Positions 44,172-54,900 of a stretch of 55,530 nucleotides of DNA are shown in pieces; position 1 is the first letter of the stretch; every line of letters starts with the position of its first letter. The notes under the pieces were generated by a model. That model did not search any database. It was not told the DNA's origin and saw nothing but the letters and a program-made list of their open reading frames with translations. The position numbers and the translations under genes are program-made. The stretch is taken from NCBI GenBank assembly GCA_049889815.1, contig JBMHCR010000005.1, positions 1-55,530 on the forward strand, in the 5' to 3' direction. This DNA comes from JBPOFY01 sp049889815 (GTDB lineage: Bacteria > Verrucomicrobiota > Verrucomicrobiia > Opitutales > Coraliomargaritaceae).

Positions 44172-45860
44172 CTAAGCACACTTCCTACGAATATGGGCTA
44201 TACCTGCGAGCAGCAAGAATGCGCCGATACCAATGAGGCCGTAAACACCAGCGCGATCGTAAGTCGCCCAAACGCAGCCGAAGGTCACGAAGAGAATTGC
44301 CGTGATCATTATGCTATTTAGCACATGGCGCTTGCCCCCTTCGACGCGGTTTTCACCCAGCACGGCCTTGCTGTTGAACAAGACAAAGAAACTTAGGTAT
44401 GCTAATGGCAATGCAATGAGTCCGATAGTTGCCGTCGGCACAACCACCCAAAAGCTTGCCTCTTTCCAAATCATCGGACCCAAGACACCGATGCCGGGCA
44501 TTAAACTTCCGACTCGTTTCCACACGCCCGTGTGTGGCAGTCCCAATAGTTCACAGAAAGCAAAGCCGTTGATCAGCATTAGAATAATGATACTCGACAG
44601 CGTCATCGCAAACACACCGAAACCAAAAATATAATTGCCGAAGGTCCTACCCATGAGTGGCTCGAGTGAGGAAGAAAGCGTAAGTGCATCGCGTTTCACC
44701 AACATCGCAGCGAGGCGTTTGTCCTCCATGGGCAACTCGGCATGCGCGCGTGCCTTAGCATCATCGGACAGGCCATCAAGTGATACACCGCTGACCGCAA
44801 GGCGTTGGTCGAGCAGCTTGGCATAAGCGTCCATGAGTACGGTGTTTTCTTCCTCCGCATCGGTAAGCACGACTTCGCCGCTGGTGTTGAGTTCGGTGAT
44901 GAGCCCCTTTTCTGGCACGGTGTGGAATTGGTTCGATGCGGCGATCACTACACAGCTCGTGGCCAAAACGAACGGAATTAAGAGACTTGTGGACAGATCG
45001 AAAGTTGCGAGTCCGCGAAAATCTTTACCCCAGCCCTTCGCCAACTGCGAATATGGGAGCAGGAAGGTCATGTTAATTCCAACTGCATAAGTCGCACCTG
45101 AGAAGATCACCCCGCGTTGTTGTGAAACGATGGATGCGTTCCAGAATTCGCGTGCTTCCGCACTGAGCCCTGCAAGGTATGGATCAAAGGTCGCAGACGG
45201 ACTGGTCAATAGGCTAAGGTCAGGAATGAACCCCGCAAATACTGAGCCCCAGTGCAAACCATCGGAAGCCATGAACAAGCGCACCACTACACCGATGAAG
45301 GACAGCACGATGAGCGCCACAATCACCTTTAGGACGGTTTCGAAAATTTTAATCCCCCTGTTACCGGAGTCATAGAGCGATATAATCACGACAGCGATGC
45401 TCAGCATAATCACGCTCGCAAGCAACGGATCCATACCGGGCATCAAGTTCTTTGTAATCGCGGCCGTCCCCAAACTAAACTGTGGTAGAGCCCAAATGAT
45501 ATTTGCGAGCACCGTCGCGATGATCCAGCCCCAGGCGATGACCGGATTGACGTGCTTATAAACCAAGTCGAAAGGCTTTTCACCCGTCGAAAGACAAACA
45601 TAGGTGATCGCACAGAGCATAAAGATCCCGAGCAACATCGCTATCGGCTGTATCCATAAAAGAGCGACGCCACCCAATACGCCGAGGAACAGACTGCTAC
45701 TTAAAGAACCGCCGCCCAGTGTGACTGCAGACTGCAGCCAGCCCGGCCCAGAAAGTCGCGCATAAGTCAACCAGCGATGAACCCCTCCTTGAGTCTCAGC
45801 GTTCTGCAAGAGAGCGCGTTCTTTTTCCAACTTTTCGGGGTGTGGGGATTGTGCAGACAT
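44172..45860 (-). CDS. Nramp-superfamily transporter lacking the metal motif
   Basis: A 562-residue inner-membrane protein with about 11-12 hydrophobic helices. The first helix region, SGPGWLQSAVTLGGGSLSSS (residues 37-56), aligns with the Nramp helix-1 region, but the metal-binding DPGN is replaced by TLGGGS. The helix-6 MPH motif is likewise not seen; NMTFLLPYSQL stands there. A hydrophilic insert of about 75 residues lies after the helix near ATSCVVIAASN. By family it is a cation-coupled transporter, but the missing motif and the sugar-catabolic neighbours argue for another substrate. It is divergent from the regulator, with a candidate operator between. Confidence 0.8.
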   Translation of the reverse strand: MSAQSPHPEKLEKERALLQNAETQGGVHRWLTYARLSGPGWLQSAVTLGGGSLSSSLFLGVLGGVALLWIQPIAMLLGIFMLCAITYVCLSTGEKPFDLVYKHVNPVIAWGWIIATVLANIIWALPQFSLGTAAITKNLMPGMDPLLASVIMLSIAVVIISLYDSGNRGIKIFETVLKVIVALIVLSFIGVVVRLFMASDGLHWGSVFAGFIPDLSLLTSPSATFDPYLAGLSAEAREFWNASIVSQQRGVIFSGATYAVGINMTFLLPYSQLAKGWGKDFRGLATFDLSTSLLIPFVLATSCVVIAASNQFHTVPEKGLITELNTSGEVVLTDAEEENTVLMDAYAKLLDQRLAVSGVSLDGLSDDAKARAHAELPMEDKRLAAMLVKRDALTLSSSLEPLMGRTFGNYIFGFGVFAMTLSSIIILMLINGFAFCELLGLPHTGVWKRVGSLMPGIGVLGPMIWKEASFWVVVPTATIGLIALPLAYLSFFVLFNSKAVLGENRVEGGKRHVLNSIMITAILFVTFGCVWATYDRAGVYGLIGIGAFLLLAGIAHIRRKCA

Positions 45861-45909
45861 CGATTGCGTAAATGGTATCAGTCTATCGAAATTATGACAA
45901 TGTATAAGT

Positions 45910-45936
45910 GTGCATAAAATTCATCATAACGTGCAG
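45910..45936. promoter_or_regulatory. Candidate operator between transporter and regulator
   Basis: The second copy of the GTGCATAAAATTC-N7-CGTGCA pattern. It lies 50 bp upstream of the transporter ATG and 43 bp upstream of the chosen regulator ATG, so one bound protein could control both. Confidence 0.55.
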
Positions 45937-45978
45937 TTCCTAATTGCGTGTGACACAGAACTGAGTAAGTTGAGCAAG

Positions 45979-47169
45979 ATGCGTAAACGCTCCTTGGATG
46001 CCTACAAAATCGCCCTACTCATACAAGGTTCTCGAAATTATGAGCGCGAACTGCTCAGTGGCATCGCGGAGTATGGCAACCTTCATGGCCCTTGGCGTTT
46101 CTTCCGCAACGTCTCCTATCTCCCCGATGACCGAGTAACCCCCGAGGCGCTGCTGCGCACTTGGAACCCGGATGCCATGATTGTCCGTGAGCATTCGCCG
46201 CGCTATTACGACAAGATCCTTAAATCCAAGATTCCGATTGTATACGGCCCGACGACCGAAGCACGGAGCGAGCTCACCAACATTGTGGTCGATGATCTTG
46301 AAGTCGGACGCAAAGCCGCAGAGCACCTCTACGAAAACGGCATGCGGGATTTTGCGTTTTGCGGTGTCAGTGACCTCTTCTTTTGGTCCCGCCTACGCAA
46401 ACAAGGCTTCTGCGAACAAATCGAATTCTATGGACACGAAGTGCATGTTTTCGAAAGCCCGACAGGTGATGAATTCCTCAGTTGGCACAAGCGCTCACGG
46501 ATACTGCGCAACTGGCTCGCCAAACTACCGACTCATACTGGACTGATGGCCTGCACTGACGACTTTGCGCTGCTCGCTCAGGAAGCCTGCATTGCGATCG
46601 GGCGCTCCATACCCGACGACATTGCAATCATCGGTGTCGGCAACGATGAATCCGTCTGCGAACTCGCTGCGACTCCACTCAGCAGCGTGAGCTTAAACAT
46701 CAAACGAGCAGGATACGATGCCGCACAGTTTCTAGCGAACTGCTTAAAAAAAGGCGCGAGTAGAAACAAGTCCGCCAAGGCAGATATCATTATCGAGCCC
46801 ATGGAGGTAGTAGCCCGTCGCTCGACGGATCCCACCGAGACACGCGATGCTGAGATTGCCAAAGCGATCACTTTCATTACCGAACAAATCAACCAGCCGA
46901 TCGAAGTCAGCGATGTCGTGGATGTCGTCAGCCTTTCACGGCGCGCGCTCTATGACCGCTTTCAAGCGGCGACGGGCAAAGCGATCTCCAGCTACATCCG
47001 CCAACGACGTCTTGAGCACTTTGCAAAGCTACTACTGGAAACCAATCTAACTATCGCTGAAATTACCTACTCCATGGGCTATGAATCCGATGCCAATGTC
47101 GCACGCCTATTTAAAAAGCACTATGGAATGACTCCGTTGCTTTATCGAAGGAAACATGCGACAAAGTAA
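45979..47169 (+). CDS. XylR-type transcriptional regulator (LacI-like sensor + AraC HTH)
   Basis: About 396 residues from ATG 45979; a GTG at 45910 is in frame but would place the shared 27-bp motif inside the gene. The N-terminal half is a periplasmic-binding-protein-like sensor (YKIALLIQGSRNYERELLSG, IPDDIAIIGVGNDESVCELA, PLSSVSLNIKRAGYDAA) as in LacI/XylR. The last 110 residues are an AraC-type double helix-turn-helix (VDVVSLSRRALYDRFQAATG, LTIAEITYSMGYESDANVAR, FKKHYGMTPLLYRRKH). Such proteins bind a sugar and activate catabolic operons. The gene sits between the transporter and the FAD-oxidoreductase cluster. Confidence 0.92.
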   Translation: MRKRSLDAYKIALLIQGSRNYERELLSGIAEYGNLHGPWRFFRNVSYLPDDRVTPEALLRTWNPDAMIVREHSPRYYDKILKSKIPIVYGPTTEARSELTNIVVDDLEVGRKAAEHLYENGMRDFAFCGVSDLFFWSRLRKQGFCEQIEFYGHEVHVFESPTGDEFLSWHKRSRILRNWLAKLPTHTGLMACTDDFALLAQEACIAIGRSIPDDIAIIGVGNDESVCELAATPLSSVSLNIKRAGYDAAQFLANCLKKGASRNKSAKADIIIEPMEVVARRSTDPTETRDAEIAKAITFITEQINQPIEVSDVVDVVSLSRRALYDRFQAATGKAISSYIRQRRLEHFAKLLLETNLTIAEITYSMGYESDANVARLFKKHYGMTPLLYRRKHATK

Positions 47170-47213
47170 GGAGGTGGGTCCTATTGCCCGAGCAAGCTCG
47201 GACGCTACTCCTT

Positions 47214-48317
47214 CTAGGGATCGTAGCGAGACAGCTCGTCTTCTTCCTTCTCCTCTTCAGGCTTCGGCAATTCGATCTGCATCAGAATCTTTTCAACGAT
47301 ATTTTTGGCCGTCGTGATGTCTTCGAGGTCGTAGAAGATTTCACCGTTCACTTGTTTGCTGCTGCCACTGTGCCCAGCTAGATCCAATAGGAAATAACGG
47401 CGATCATCATCCGGGAACACAAAGGCTTCGTATATAATAGAGGGCTGTCCGATGCCTTCCGTGGTATACGTATCACTGCCTTCGTCTTGTTCGTGGTGAA
47501 ACATCTGATTCGGATCGTTCGGTGCGTTGATCTCAACGTAGACTGAAAATGGAATGCCCTGATACTTGAGATAGGTCTCCATCGAGAAATCCTTAATCGG
47601 TGTTGAAGAGGTAACACCATCCACATCCTCAGGTGCGGGTGCCTGACCGAGAATATCCTTATAGCGCGAATACCAGACCGGGAGCACTTGCTCGCGGGAG
47701 AATGTCTTACCGCCCCACTTGAACTCATTTCCGTATGCAGCTGCTTGAGAAACAAAGAAGGTCTCCAGAACCGTGCCGTCCTCTGCCTCAGCCCAGATGG
47801 CGATCTGCGGATAGCGACCATCAAGCGCTTGCCCACTACCACCTTCATCAGGAAACTCAGCACCCCACTCGAGCTCAAGACGGATACTTGCATCCGTCTG
47901 CGTCTCGCGCTTTACCTGCACACCGTCTTTCACTGGAACAAATGCAGTGCGCGCATTATTGCGAAAAATCGCACGCTGGTGTTTCGATTCGTAGCTCTGA
48001 TCGACAATGGTTTTGACTGGCTCCCAATTGTAGATCGATGCTGCAAGAAAGTAGCCCCAGAAAATAATCACCGAGCTGAAGAGGATAATTGGATTCTTCA
48101 TGCCCGTCTTCTTTTTTGAGCCACGATTTTTGGCTAGATTCATAAAATACTTACCGCGTCCCATCAAGTGGAGTCCGACAAACATCAGCATGCCAAATCC
48201 GAAGGTAATGTGCACCCGCGTGATTACCAAGTCGAATGCCAGAAAAAATCGCGATAGTCCGCTAAAGACGAGCGTGCTAAAGAAGAAGAGCAATGAAAGA
48301 TTAACAAAGTGGCTCAT
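47214..48317 (-). CDS. Membrane protein with b-type-heme-like anchor and DUF2271-like domain
   Basis: A 367-residue protein with three N-terminal membrane helices (residues about 3-25, 30-52, 74-97). The second helix has two histidines, ITRVHITFGFGMLMFVGLHL, a DUF4405-like arrangement that could ligate heme. The periplasmic C-terminal part (about residues 130-350) resembles DUF2271, with LELEWGAEFPDEGGSG and SGSSKQVNGEIFYDLEDITT. Proteins of this kind occur with PepSY and flavin-linked redox systems. It is last in a leftward cluster after two giant secreted FAD oxidoreductases (55-bp gap) and may receive their electrons. That role is inference. Confidence 0.75.
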   Translation of the reverse strand: MSHFVNLSLLFFFSTLVFSGLSRFFLAFDLVITRVHITFGFGMLMFVGLHLMGRGKYFMNLAKNRGSKKKTGMKNPIILFSSVIIFWGYFLAASIYNWEPVKTIVDQSYESKHQRAIFRNNARTAFVPVKDGVQVKRETQTDASIRLELEWGAEFPDEGGSGQALDGRYPQIAIWAEAEDGTVLETFFVSQAAAYGNEFKWGGKTFSREQVLPVWYSRYKDILGQAPAPEDVDGVTSSTPIKDFSMETYLKYQGIPFSVYVEINAPNDPNQMFHHEQDEGSDTYTTEGIGQPSIIYEAFVFPDDDRRYFLLDLAGHSGSSKQVNGEIFYDLEDITTAKNIVEKILMQIELPKPEEEKEEDELSRYDP

Positions 48318-48372
48318 TATATTATGTTACTCAAATTAACTATAAATTAGTAGTGACGCTACCTAATACACT

Positions 48373-51300
48373 TTACTCATTGTATAGACGCACTTCATAA
48401 AGTCGCGCGGATGGATCGCCATTCGTTTTCGTTACCAACACCCGAACCTTGTCTGTAGTCACGGTCCGAAAATTATGGATGCGACGTCGTTGGTAGTTGT
48501 CTTCAACATTGACCAAAGTTATCCATTCCGAACCATCATGGTATTGCACCTGATAGTCACGGACCGACTCCGGCACCATGCGATCCTTTTCTTTCCACTC
48601 CCAGGTCTGATGCTTTGCCTGATTCAGGTTTGTGTCGAAAGTCAGATAGATTGTATTCACGGACTTCGCTTCGTCCCATGCAAGCTGCACCCACTGTGGC
48701 ATGGGCTGAGAGGGATCCGACTTCCACATGTTGATTTGATCGTCGACGATACGAGTCACGCCATTGGTCACGTTGGAAGCACTGAAATTACTCGATCCAG
48801 AGATCTCACTATCGGTGTAAAAAGCATAATACTGGTGATTGATGGCAGACCATTCGTCCGTTTCAGCGTTCTTTAGATAGCCGCGACATGAACCCGTAGG
48901 CCCCTTTTCCATGAGCGCCCAAGAGAGACCTCCGGCAGGTCTCAGAAACAGCCCCAAATGGCGACTGTTCGCAAAGGCTACATCAATCGGAAAATCGACC
49001 CAGTGCTGGCCGTTTGCGGGCACCACGGCTTTGAAGACTCCTATATCGTCTGCCCACATAAAGTTTCCATATTCTGCGAGTGCTTTCACCTTTAAAGTAA
49101 GCTCCGTCGGCATGGCATTCGTGGAATTGATCAAGACTGAGACTGTGCTAACGTTCGCCATCTCACCAGTAGCAAACATCATTGCACGCTCTAAATTAAG
49201 TGCGTGTGTTTGACCCGTAGGAATAACGGAGCTCGAATTAAAACCAGCCTCACGCGCCTCGCTTGAAGCGGTGGCGGTGGCTTGAAGCGCGAGGTCGTTC
49301 GGATCCTCGTTTTTCATGTCGATGATGTATTGGTCGTCCTTAAGGAGCTGTTGCTGCAATTCGCGAAGGTGGTTCCTATAGATACCACGAGGATTGGTTT
49401 CGTGTTTGATCGCGAGTGCTGCTGCGGTGCCTGCGGCCTGCCCCATGATGCCAGTGGTACCTTGCACGCGGATGGTGCCCATCGTCACACGAGAGACCGA
49501 TACGTGACGACCCGCAAACATCATGTTGTCGATGTCCTTCGAATAAAGGATACGGTAAGGGACACTATAGGTCGGTAGGTGAATATTAAAATCAAATGGA
49601 CCCTCACTAGAGAAAATTCCGTCGATATGGTGAATATCGATACCCCATCCTCCGGAGCCGATCCGGTCGTCAAACAAGACGGCATTCTTCACATCCGATT
49701 CGGTCATGATGTAGTCGCCAACCAATCGACGGGTTTCACGTTTTGCATTGGTGACAGGGAGCGCCTCGATCTTGCGCCTCTCGGCTGTGTTTTTCAGCGA
49801 AGAGTATTTCTTAATCCAATTGATATAACTCAAGCTCACACGGATCAGTCCATCGCGTGCACTCTCCGGATCCCATAGATCGTCGACATCGTTACGATTC
49901 TCGTGCCACCAGTTGCCAGACAAATGACTCTTATCAAAGCCTTTGCGTTGCTCCAGAGAGGCGCCGTTCTGAGTTAAATCCCAGAGCCATGCGGGCGATT
50001 CCATCTCATAGGTATTACCCGAATCCTCTGTCTTGTAGCCGAGAATCGATCCCTGAAAAAGCGAGCCACTCATTGTTAACCTGTCGGCAACATCGGGTGC
50101 ATTGACCTCGTTGAAAGTTTCCTTGGATTCGCGCCCCAGCATGTATTCGGAATCCGCGTAATAGCCAAGCCAACCGTCTCCCGTGCAATCGATAAAGATC
50201 TTTCCCGTGTAACGGGTGGTCTCCGTGGTGATCATATCAAAGGCGCGCACAGCGGTGATTGTATTGCCTTCCATTTCGACGTCGTAGACGTGGGTGTTGA
50301 GATAAACCGTAAGATTCTCCTCCTTCGCGGCAATGTGCTCCGCACCGGTCGCCCACTTGCTCAGGTAGTTGTAAGACTGATACCGTCCAATCTCTTCATT
50401 GAGACCCGACTCGCGTGCATTCTTTTTGCCATAGTCAGCCGGTCCGAGAACAGGAACCCCCATTTCTGCACTGTTATTGCCACCAATCATTGGGCGATCC
50501 TGAATCAGTGCGACCTTCGCGCCATTACGTGCAGCTGAGATCGCAGCATTCGTTCCCGCCACACCGCCACCGACCACAATCACATCGTAATCTCCGACAA
50601 ATTTAAGCTCCGTATTCTTCCCAGTTAAACGATCGCGCTCCTCCTTATAAGCAGCTACCTCTACAGGTGGAGTATATGACAAATCTTTGGTTAAAAGCAG
50701 CGCATCAACGCGTCCATAGTAGCCAGAAAGGTCTTTAATGGTCATTTCGACTTCACCGGCACTGAGCTCGAAGCTCCCGCCCTCTTGCCAAACCCAATCA
50801 TCACTCTCAGCGGTTCCAAAAGTCGTATCAGCGACCCTTCCATCGACACTGACCTGAAACGTACCCGGCGAATGCTCGGGTATCCAGTTGCGGTTGCGCA
50901 CCCAAAGCTTGTAGGTGCCTGCCTCTTCAAGGTCGATGGTAGTTACAGCGTCATCCACAGGATAACCGATCCCAGCAGCGAGCAAATAGGGTGAACCCAT
51001 ACGTGGCACGAACTGTGTATCCATCCACCAGCCACCGTAGTCGGCGAAATCCTCTGCTTCAATCCAGACGAAGCCAGGGACAACTGCCTTTGGATCGCGC
51101 TTATGGGTTCCCTTGCCGTAGTAAGCAGTAAATCGGCTTTCAGTCCGAGCCAGGTCGAATGAGCCTGCCTCGTAAGATGCGAAAATAGCGTCCGCGCTGT
51201 TAGCACTAGCCGATAGTTTCACCTCATCCATGGTTCCGGAAAATGCCTTACGACGTTTCACCGAACCCATGTAGACTGGGGAACTATTGGTTGCAATCGA

Positions 51301-51819
51301 ACCCGTCGCAATCGCTTCGTTATCAAGCTCGCCGTTTATGTAGAGCTTCATCGTCGATCCGTCATAAGTCGCCGCGATATGCTGCCATTTACCATTTGCC
51401 CAATCGGTATGATTGGACGAAAGCACCTGTTGTTTACCATCCAGCTTCAAGGAAAAACTGACGCCCTTCTTGGGTCCGAAGTGGAGCGCATAGGCACCCT
51501 CCTTGCTCAGAATGGTGGGACGATTCGGGAAACGAGGATTCCACGGCTTCACCCACGCTTCGATGCTGATTGCAGCGGAGATATCTAAGCTATCCGAATC
51601 CGCGACTTCAATACCTCCACCAGTGTGAACTTGAAGCCCTGCACTACGCACACCCTGCGCCCAATAGGCATCACGCGCCTGACCGTGGTTCTCATTGCCT
51701 GAACTGTCAGCAACACTCAAATCTCGCCCATCGTTCATTCTCCAGTCACCACGAACATCCGCGTGGACGGCTGGAGTTAAAAAGAACAAGATTCCAATGA
51801 AAAAAATAATGAATCGCAT
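48373..51819 (-). CDS. Secreted FAD-dependent oxidoreductase with LamG and discoidin-like domains
   Basis: A 1148-residue exported protein. Signal peptide residues 1-20; LamG/concanavalin-A-like domain about 24-225 (WVKPWNPRFPNRPTILSKEG, NGKWQHIAATYDG); a beta domain 250-385 opening with WIEAEDFADYGGWWMDTQF; and an FAD domain (PF12831 type) from about 410 with VIVVGGGVAGTNAAISAARN and PMIGGNNS. FIDCTGDGWLGYYADSEY and VQGTTGIMGQAAGTAAALAI follow. The C-terminus (about 1010-1148) is F5/8 type C (discoidin)-like. It probably binds and oxidises a polysaccharide or glycoside. It has a close paralogue next door and carries about 150 extra residues (roughly 860-1010) that the paralogue lacks. Confidence 0.9.
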   Translation of the reverse strand: MRFIIFFIGILFFLTPAVHADVRGDWRMNDGRDLSVADSSGNENHGQARDAYWAQGVRSAGLQVHTGGGIEVADSDSLDISAAISIEAWVKPWNPRFPNRPTILSKEGAYALHFGPKKGVSFSLKLDGKQQVLSSNHTDWANGKWQHIAATYDGSTMKLYINGELDNEAIATGSIATNSSPVYMGSVKRRKAFSGTMDEVKLSASANSADAIFASYEAGSFDLARTESRFTAYYGKGTHKRDPKAVVPGFVWIEAEDFADYGGWWMDTQFVPRMGSPYLLAAGIGYPVDDAVTTIDLEEAGTYKLWVRNRNWIPEHSPGTFQVSVDGRVADTTFGTAESDDWVWQEGGSFELSAGEVEMTIKDLSGYYGRVDALLLTKDLSYTPPVEVAAYKEERDRLTGKNTELKFVGDYDVIVVGGGVAGTNAAISAARNGAKVALIQDRPMIGGNNSAEMGVPVLGPADYGKKNARESGLNEEIGRYQSYNYLSKWATGAEHIAAKEENLTVYLNTHVYDVEMEGNTITAVRAFDMITTETTRYTGKIFIDCTGDGWLGYYADSEYMLGRESKETFNEVNAPDVADRLTMSGSLFQGSILGYKTEDSGNTYEMESPAWLWDLTQNGASLEQRKGFDKSHLSGNWWHENRNDVDDLWDPESARDGLIRVSLSYINWIKKYSSLKNTAERRKIEALPVTNAKRETRRLVGDYIMTESDVKNAVLFDDRIGSGGWGIDIHHIDGIFSSEGPFDFNIHLPTYSVPYRILYSKDIDNMMFAGRHVSVSRVTMGTIRVQGTTGIMGQAAGTAAALAIKHETNPRGIYRNHLRELQQQLLKDDQYIIDMKNEDPNDLALQATATASSEAREAGFNSSSVIPTGQTHALNLERAMMFATGEMANVSTVSVLINSTNAMPTELTLKVKALAEYGNFMWADDIGVFKAVVPANGQHWVDFPIDVAFANSRHLGLFLRPAGGLSWALMEKGPTGSCRGYLKNAETDEWSAINHQYYAFYTDSEISGSSNFSASNVTNGVTRIVDDQINMWKSDPSQPMPQWVQLAWDEAKSVNTIYLTFDTNLNQAKHQTWEWKEKDRMVPESVRDYQVQYHDGSEWITLVNVEDNYQRRRIHNFRTVTTDKVRVLVTKTNGDPSARLYEVRLYNE

Positions 51820-51918
51820 AGCTATGGGTGGGTAGGATTTTCGAGTAGCTTAGAATAGCAACATACAAGAGAACAACCTACTGACCAAAAGGACTATGAT
51901 CGTCCAAGCAACTGCGGA

Positions 51919-54900
51919 TCACTCGTTATACAGTCGCACCTCGTAGATACGGGCAGATGCGTCTCCATTGGTCGCGGTCACATTAACCTTGACCTTAGAA
52001 GCCTGCAACGCACCAAAGCGGTGAATGCCACGTCGTTGATAGTTGTTTTCAACCTCTGCGACCGTGTGCCATTGGTCGCCATCGAAAACTTGCACTGTAT
52101 AATCGCGCACGGATTGAGGTGGCATACGATCCTCAGCTGTAAATTCCCAACTTGAGTGACGCGGGTCATTTAAATCCGTGTCGAAGGTCAGGTAAACCGA
52201 GTTGATCACCTTCGGCTTATCGAGATCGATCTCCAACCACTGCGGCATCACGGTCTCTGGATCCGATGCCCACATGTTCTTCACGTCACCCACCACGCGG
52301 GTGACTCCGTTGATCACATTCGCGGCGGCGTAGTCTTGAGACCTTTCGGATGAAGCGCTTATCGTTGCTGAACGTGCCAAATCGGCAGTGTCTTCATTCT
52401 TAAATCCAATAATGTATTGATCATCTTTGATCAGCTTTTGCTGAAGCTCAGCAATATGCTTTTGGTAGAGCGCGCGCGGATCGATTTCCTTCTCCACACA
52501 CATCGCGGCCGCGGTGCCCACAGCCTGCCCCAGAACACCAGTGGTGCCTTGTACGCGAACATTGCCTAGCGCCGCGTGGGTGCAGGAAACATTACGTCCC
52601 GCGAAGAATAGATTTTCAATATTTCTCGAATACAGGATACGGAATGGAAGTGGATTGGAGGGTACGTGTGTATTGAAATGGAAGGGTCCCTCTTCTGAGA
52701 AAATACCCTTTGGATGGTGGATATCCAAAGACCAACCGCCAGTGCCAATGGCATCATGGAACCGCTCGGGTTTTAATACATCGTGCTCAGTCAAGATATG
52801 ATCACCCATCAGGCGACGTGTCTCGCGCTTTGCATTTCCCGTAGGCAAGATGGTCATTACATAATTTGCGGCTTTGTCCTTAGCCGTGGAATAATTCTTT
52901 ATCCAGTTCCAATAGCTCAAATTGAGAATGAGCAACTGGTCACGGGCATTTTCAGGGTCCCATAGGTCGTCCACACTGTTGTCGTTTTCATGCCACCAAC
53001 GACCGTAGGTGTGACTCCCCTCGAAGTCACTGCGCGCCTCGATATTTTTGCCGTTTGGGCGTAGATCCCACAACCAATCGGGACCCGTGTAGGGCTGCGG
53101 CTCAGACATTTGCTTCGTGTTGTAGCTGAGGGTATGCCCCGTCATGAGGCAACCGCTCATGGTAATGCTGTCAGCAAACTCCGGTGCATAGGTTTCGTTA
53201 AATTCCGACTTTGCTTCTCGACCTATTCGATACTCAGCTCCCGCGTAGTAGCCAAGCCATCCATCGCCAGTGCAATCGATGAATTGACGCGCAGTATAAC
53301 GTGTGCGCTTGCCATCGATCATATTGAAAGCTCGAACCGCTTCAATGTGGTGTCCATCGCGCTCCACTTCGTTTACGTGCGTATTTAAAAAGATGGTTAG
53401 ATTCTCTTCGCGAGCTGCAATGATCTCAGCACCTTGGCTCCACTTACCATGAAAGTTGTAGGCATACTCACGCCCAATCTCTTCATTGAGACCAGCCTCA
53501 CGTGCATTCGGTTTCCCATGTTGGGCTGGTCCGGAAACGATGACTCCTAGCTCAAGGCTGTTATTACCGCCAATCATTGGGCGATTCTGAATCAAAGCAG
53601 TCTTCGCTCCCGTGCGCGCTGAGGAAATGGCCGCATTGATACCCGCAACACCCGCACCAACAACGATCACATCGAAGTCGCCCATGTATTCAATCGCTCT
53701 CGAGGCCCCCGTGTAGTGCGCACGCTCGGTTCGATAGGCAGTTAAATCAGACGAAGGTTGGTAACTCATATCTTGAGTGAGAACGATCGCATCGCATCGT
53801 CCGTAAAAGCCAGTGAGGTCCTTTAGCGCGAGTTGCAATTCTCCCGCAAAAAGCCTGTGCGTACCGCCATCTTCCCAGACCCACTGATCACTCTCATCGG
53901 CTCCAAAATTCTTTTCAATAGTGGTGCCTCCTAAGCTAATATTGAACTGCCCGGGGGCATGTTCCTGATACCAGTTACGCGTGCGCACCCAAAGACGGTA
54001 GTCTCCTGACTCCTGAATCTGGACAGCAGTCGTCGCGTCTTCAACCGGCACACCAATACCCGCAGCCAGCAAATAAGGAGAGCCCATCTGAGGAACGAAC
54101 TGGGTGTCCATCCACCAGCCGCCGTAATCGTCAAAATCCTCGGCATCAATCCAAAGTGTACCGGGAACGATGGCCTCTGCTTGACGCTTGTCGCGCTTAA
54201 AGAAATACCCTGGAAAATTACTCGCTTCGCGCTCAAGCTCATACTTTCCATCGTGAAAGGTATCGTAAATAGCATTCGAATCCAGCGCGGATGCAATCAC
54301 CTTAACTTCATCAATTGACCCCGAATACGGATGGCGTTGTTTCACCGATCCCATGTAGAGCTTAGAACGACTCGGAGAGATCTTCCCGGAAACTGCCAGC
54401 TCGTTATCTAGTTTACCATTCACATAAAGCTTCATGAATTCACCGTCAAATGTCCCCGCGACGTGTTGCCATTGGCCGTTCGGCCATGAATTCTGTTTCG
54501 AAGATAAAAGCGTTTCTTTGCCGTCAATCCATAGCGTAAGCGAAACCGCTTTGCTTGGACCAAAATGCAACCCGTAAGCACCCTGTTTTGAAAGGATGGT
54601 TGGACGATCCCCAAATCTCGGCGCCCACGGCTTCACCCACGCTTGAAGCGTAATTGCGTCCGTAACATTCAGACTACTATCATTCCCACAATCGACCCAT
54701 CCGCCGCGCTCAATCTGCAAGCTTACATTGTGCACGCCCTTCTTCCACTGGGCACTTTTAGCGGAACCGTGATTATTGTTTCCCGAAGCATCGGAGACCT
54801 CTAATTCGCTTCCGTCATCAAGCGCCCAATAGGCTCGAACATCTGGATTGGCCGCAAGCGGTGCGATTGCATACAACAGAACGGTTAAAATAACTTGAGG

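Noticed and set aside
45910..45978. GTG start for the XylR-type regulator
   Set aside because: The extra 23 codons contain the 27-bp motif that also occurs in the non-coding region at 44024, so it is more likely an operator.
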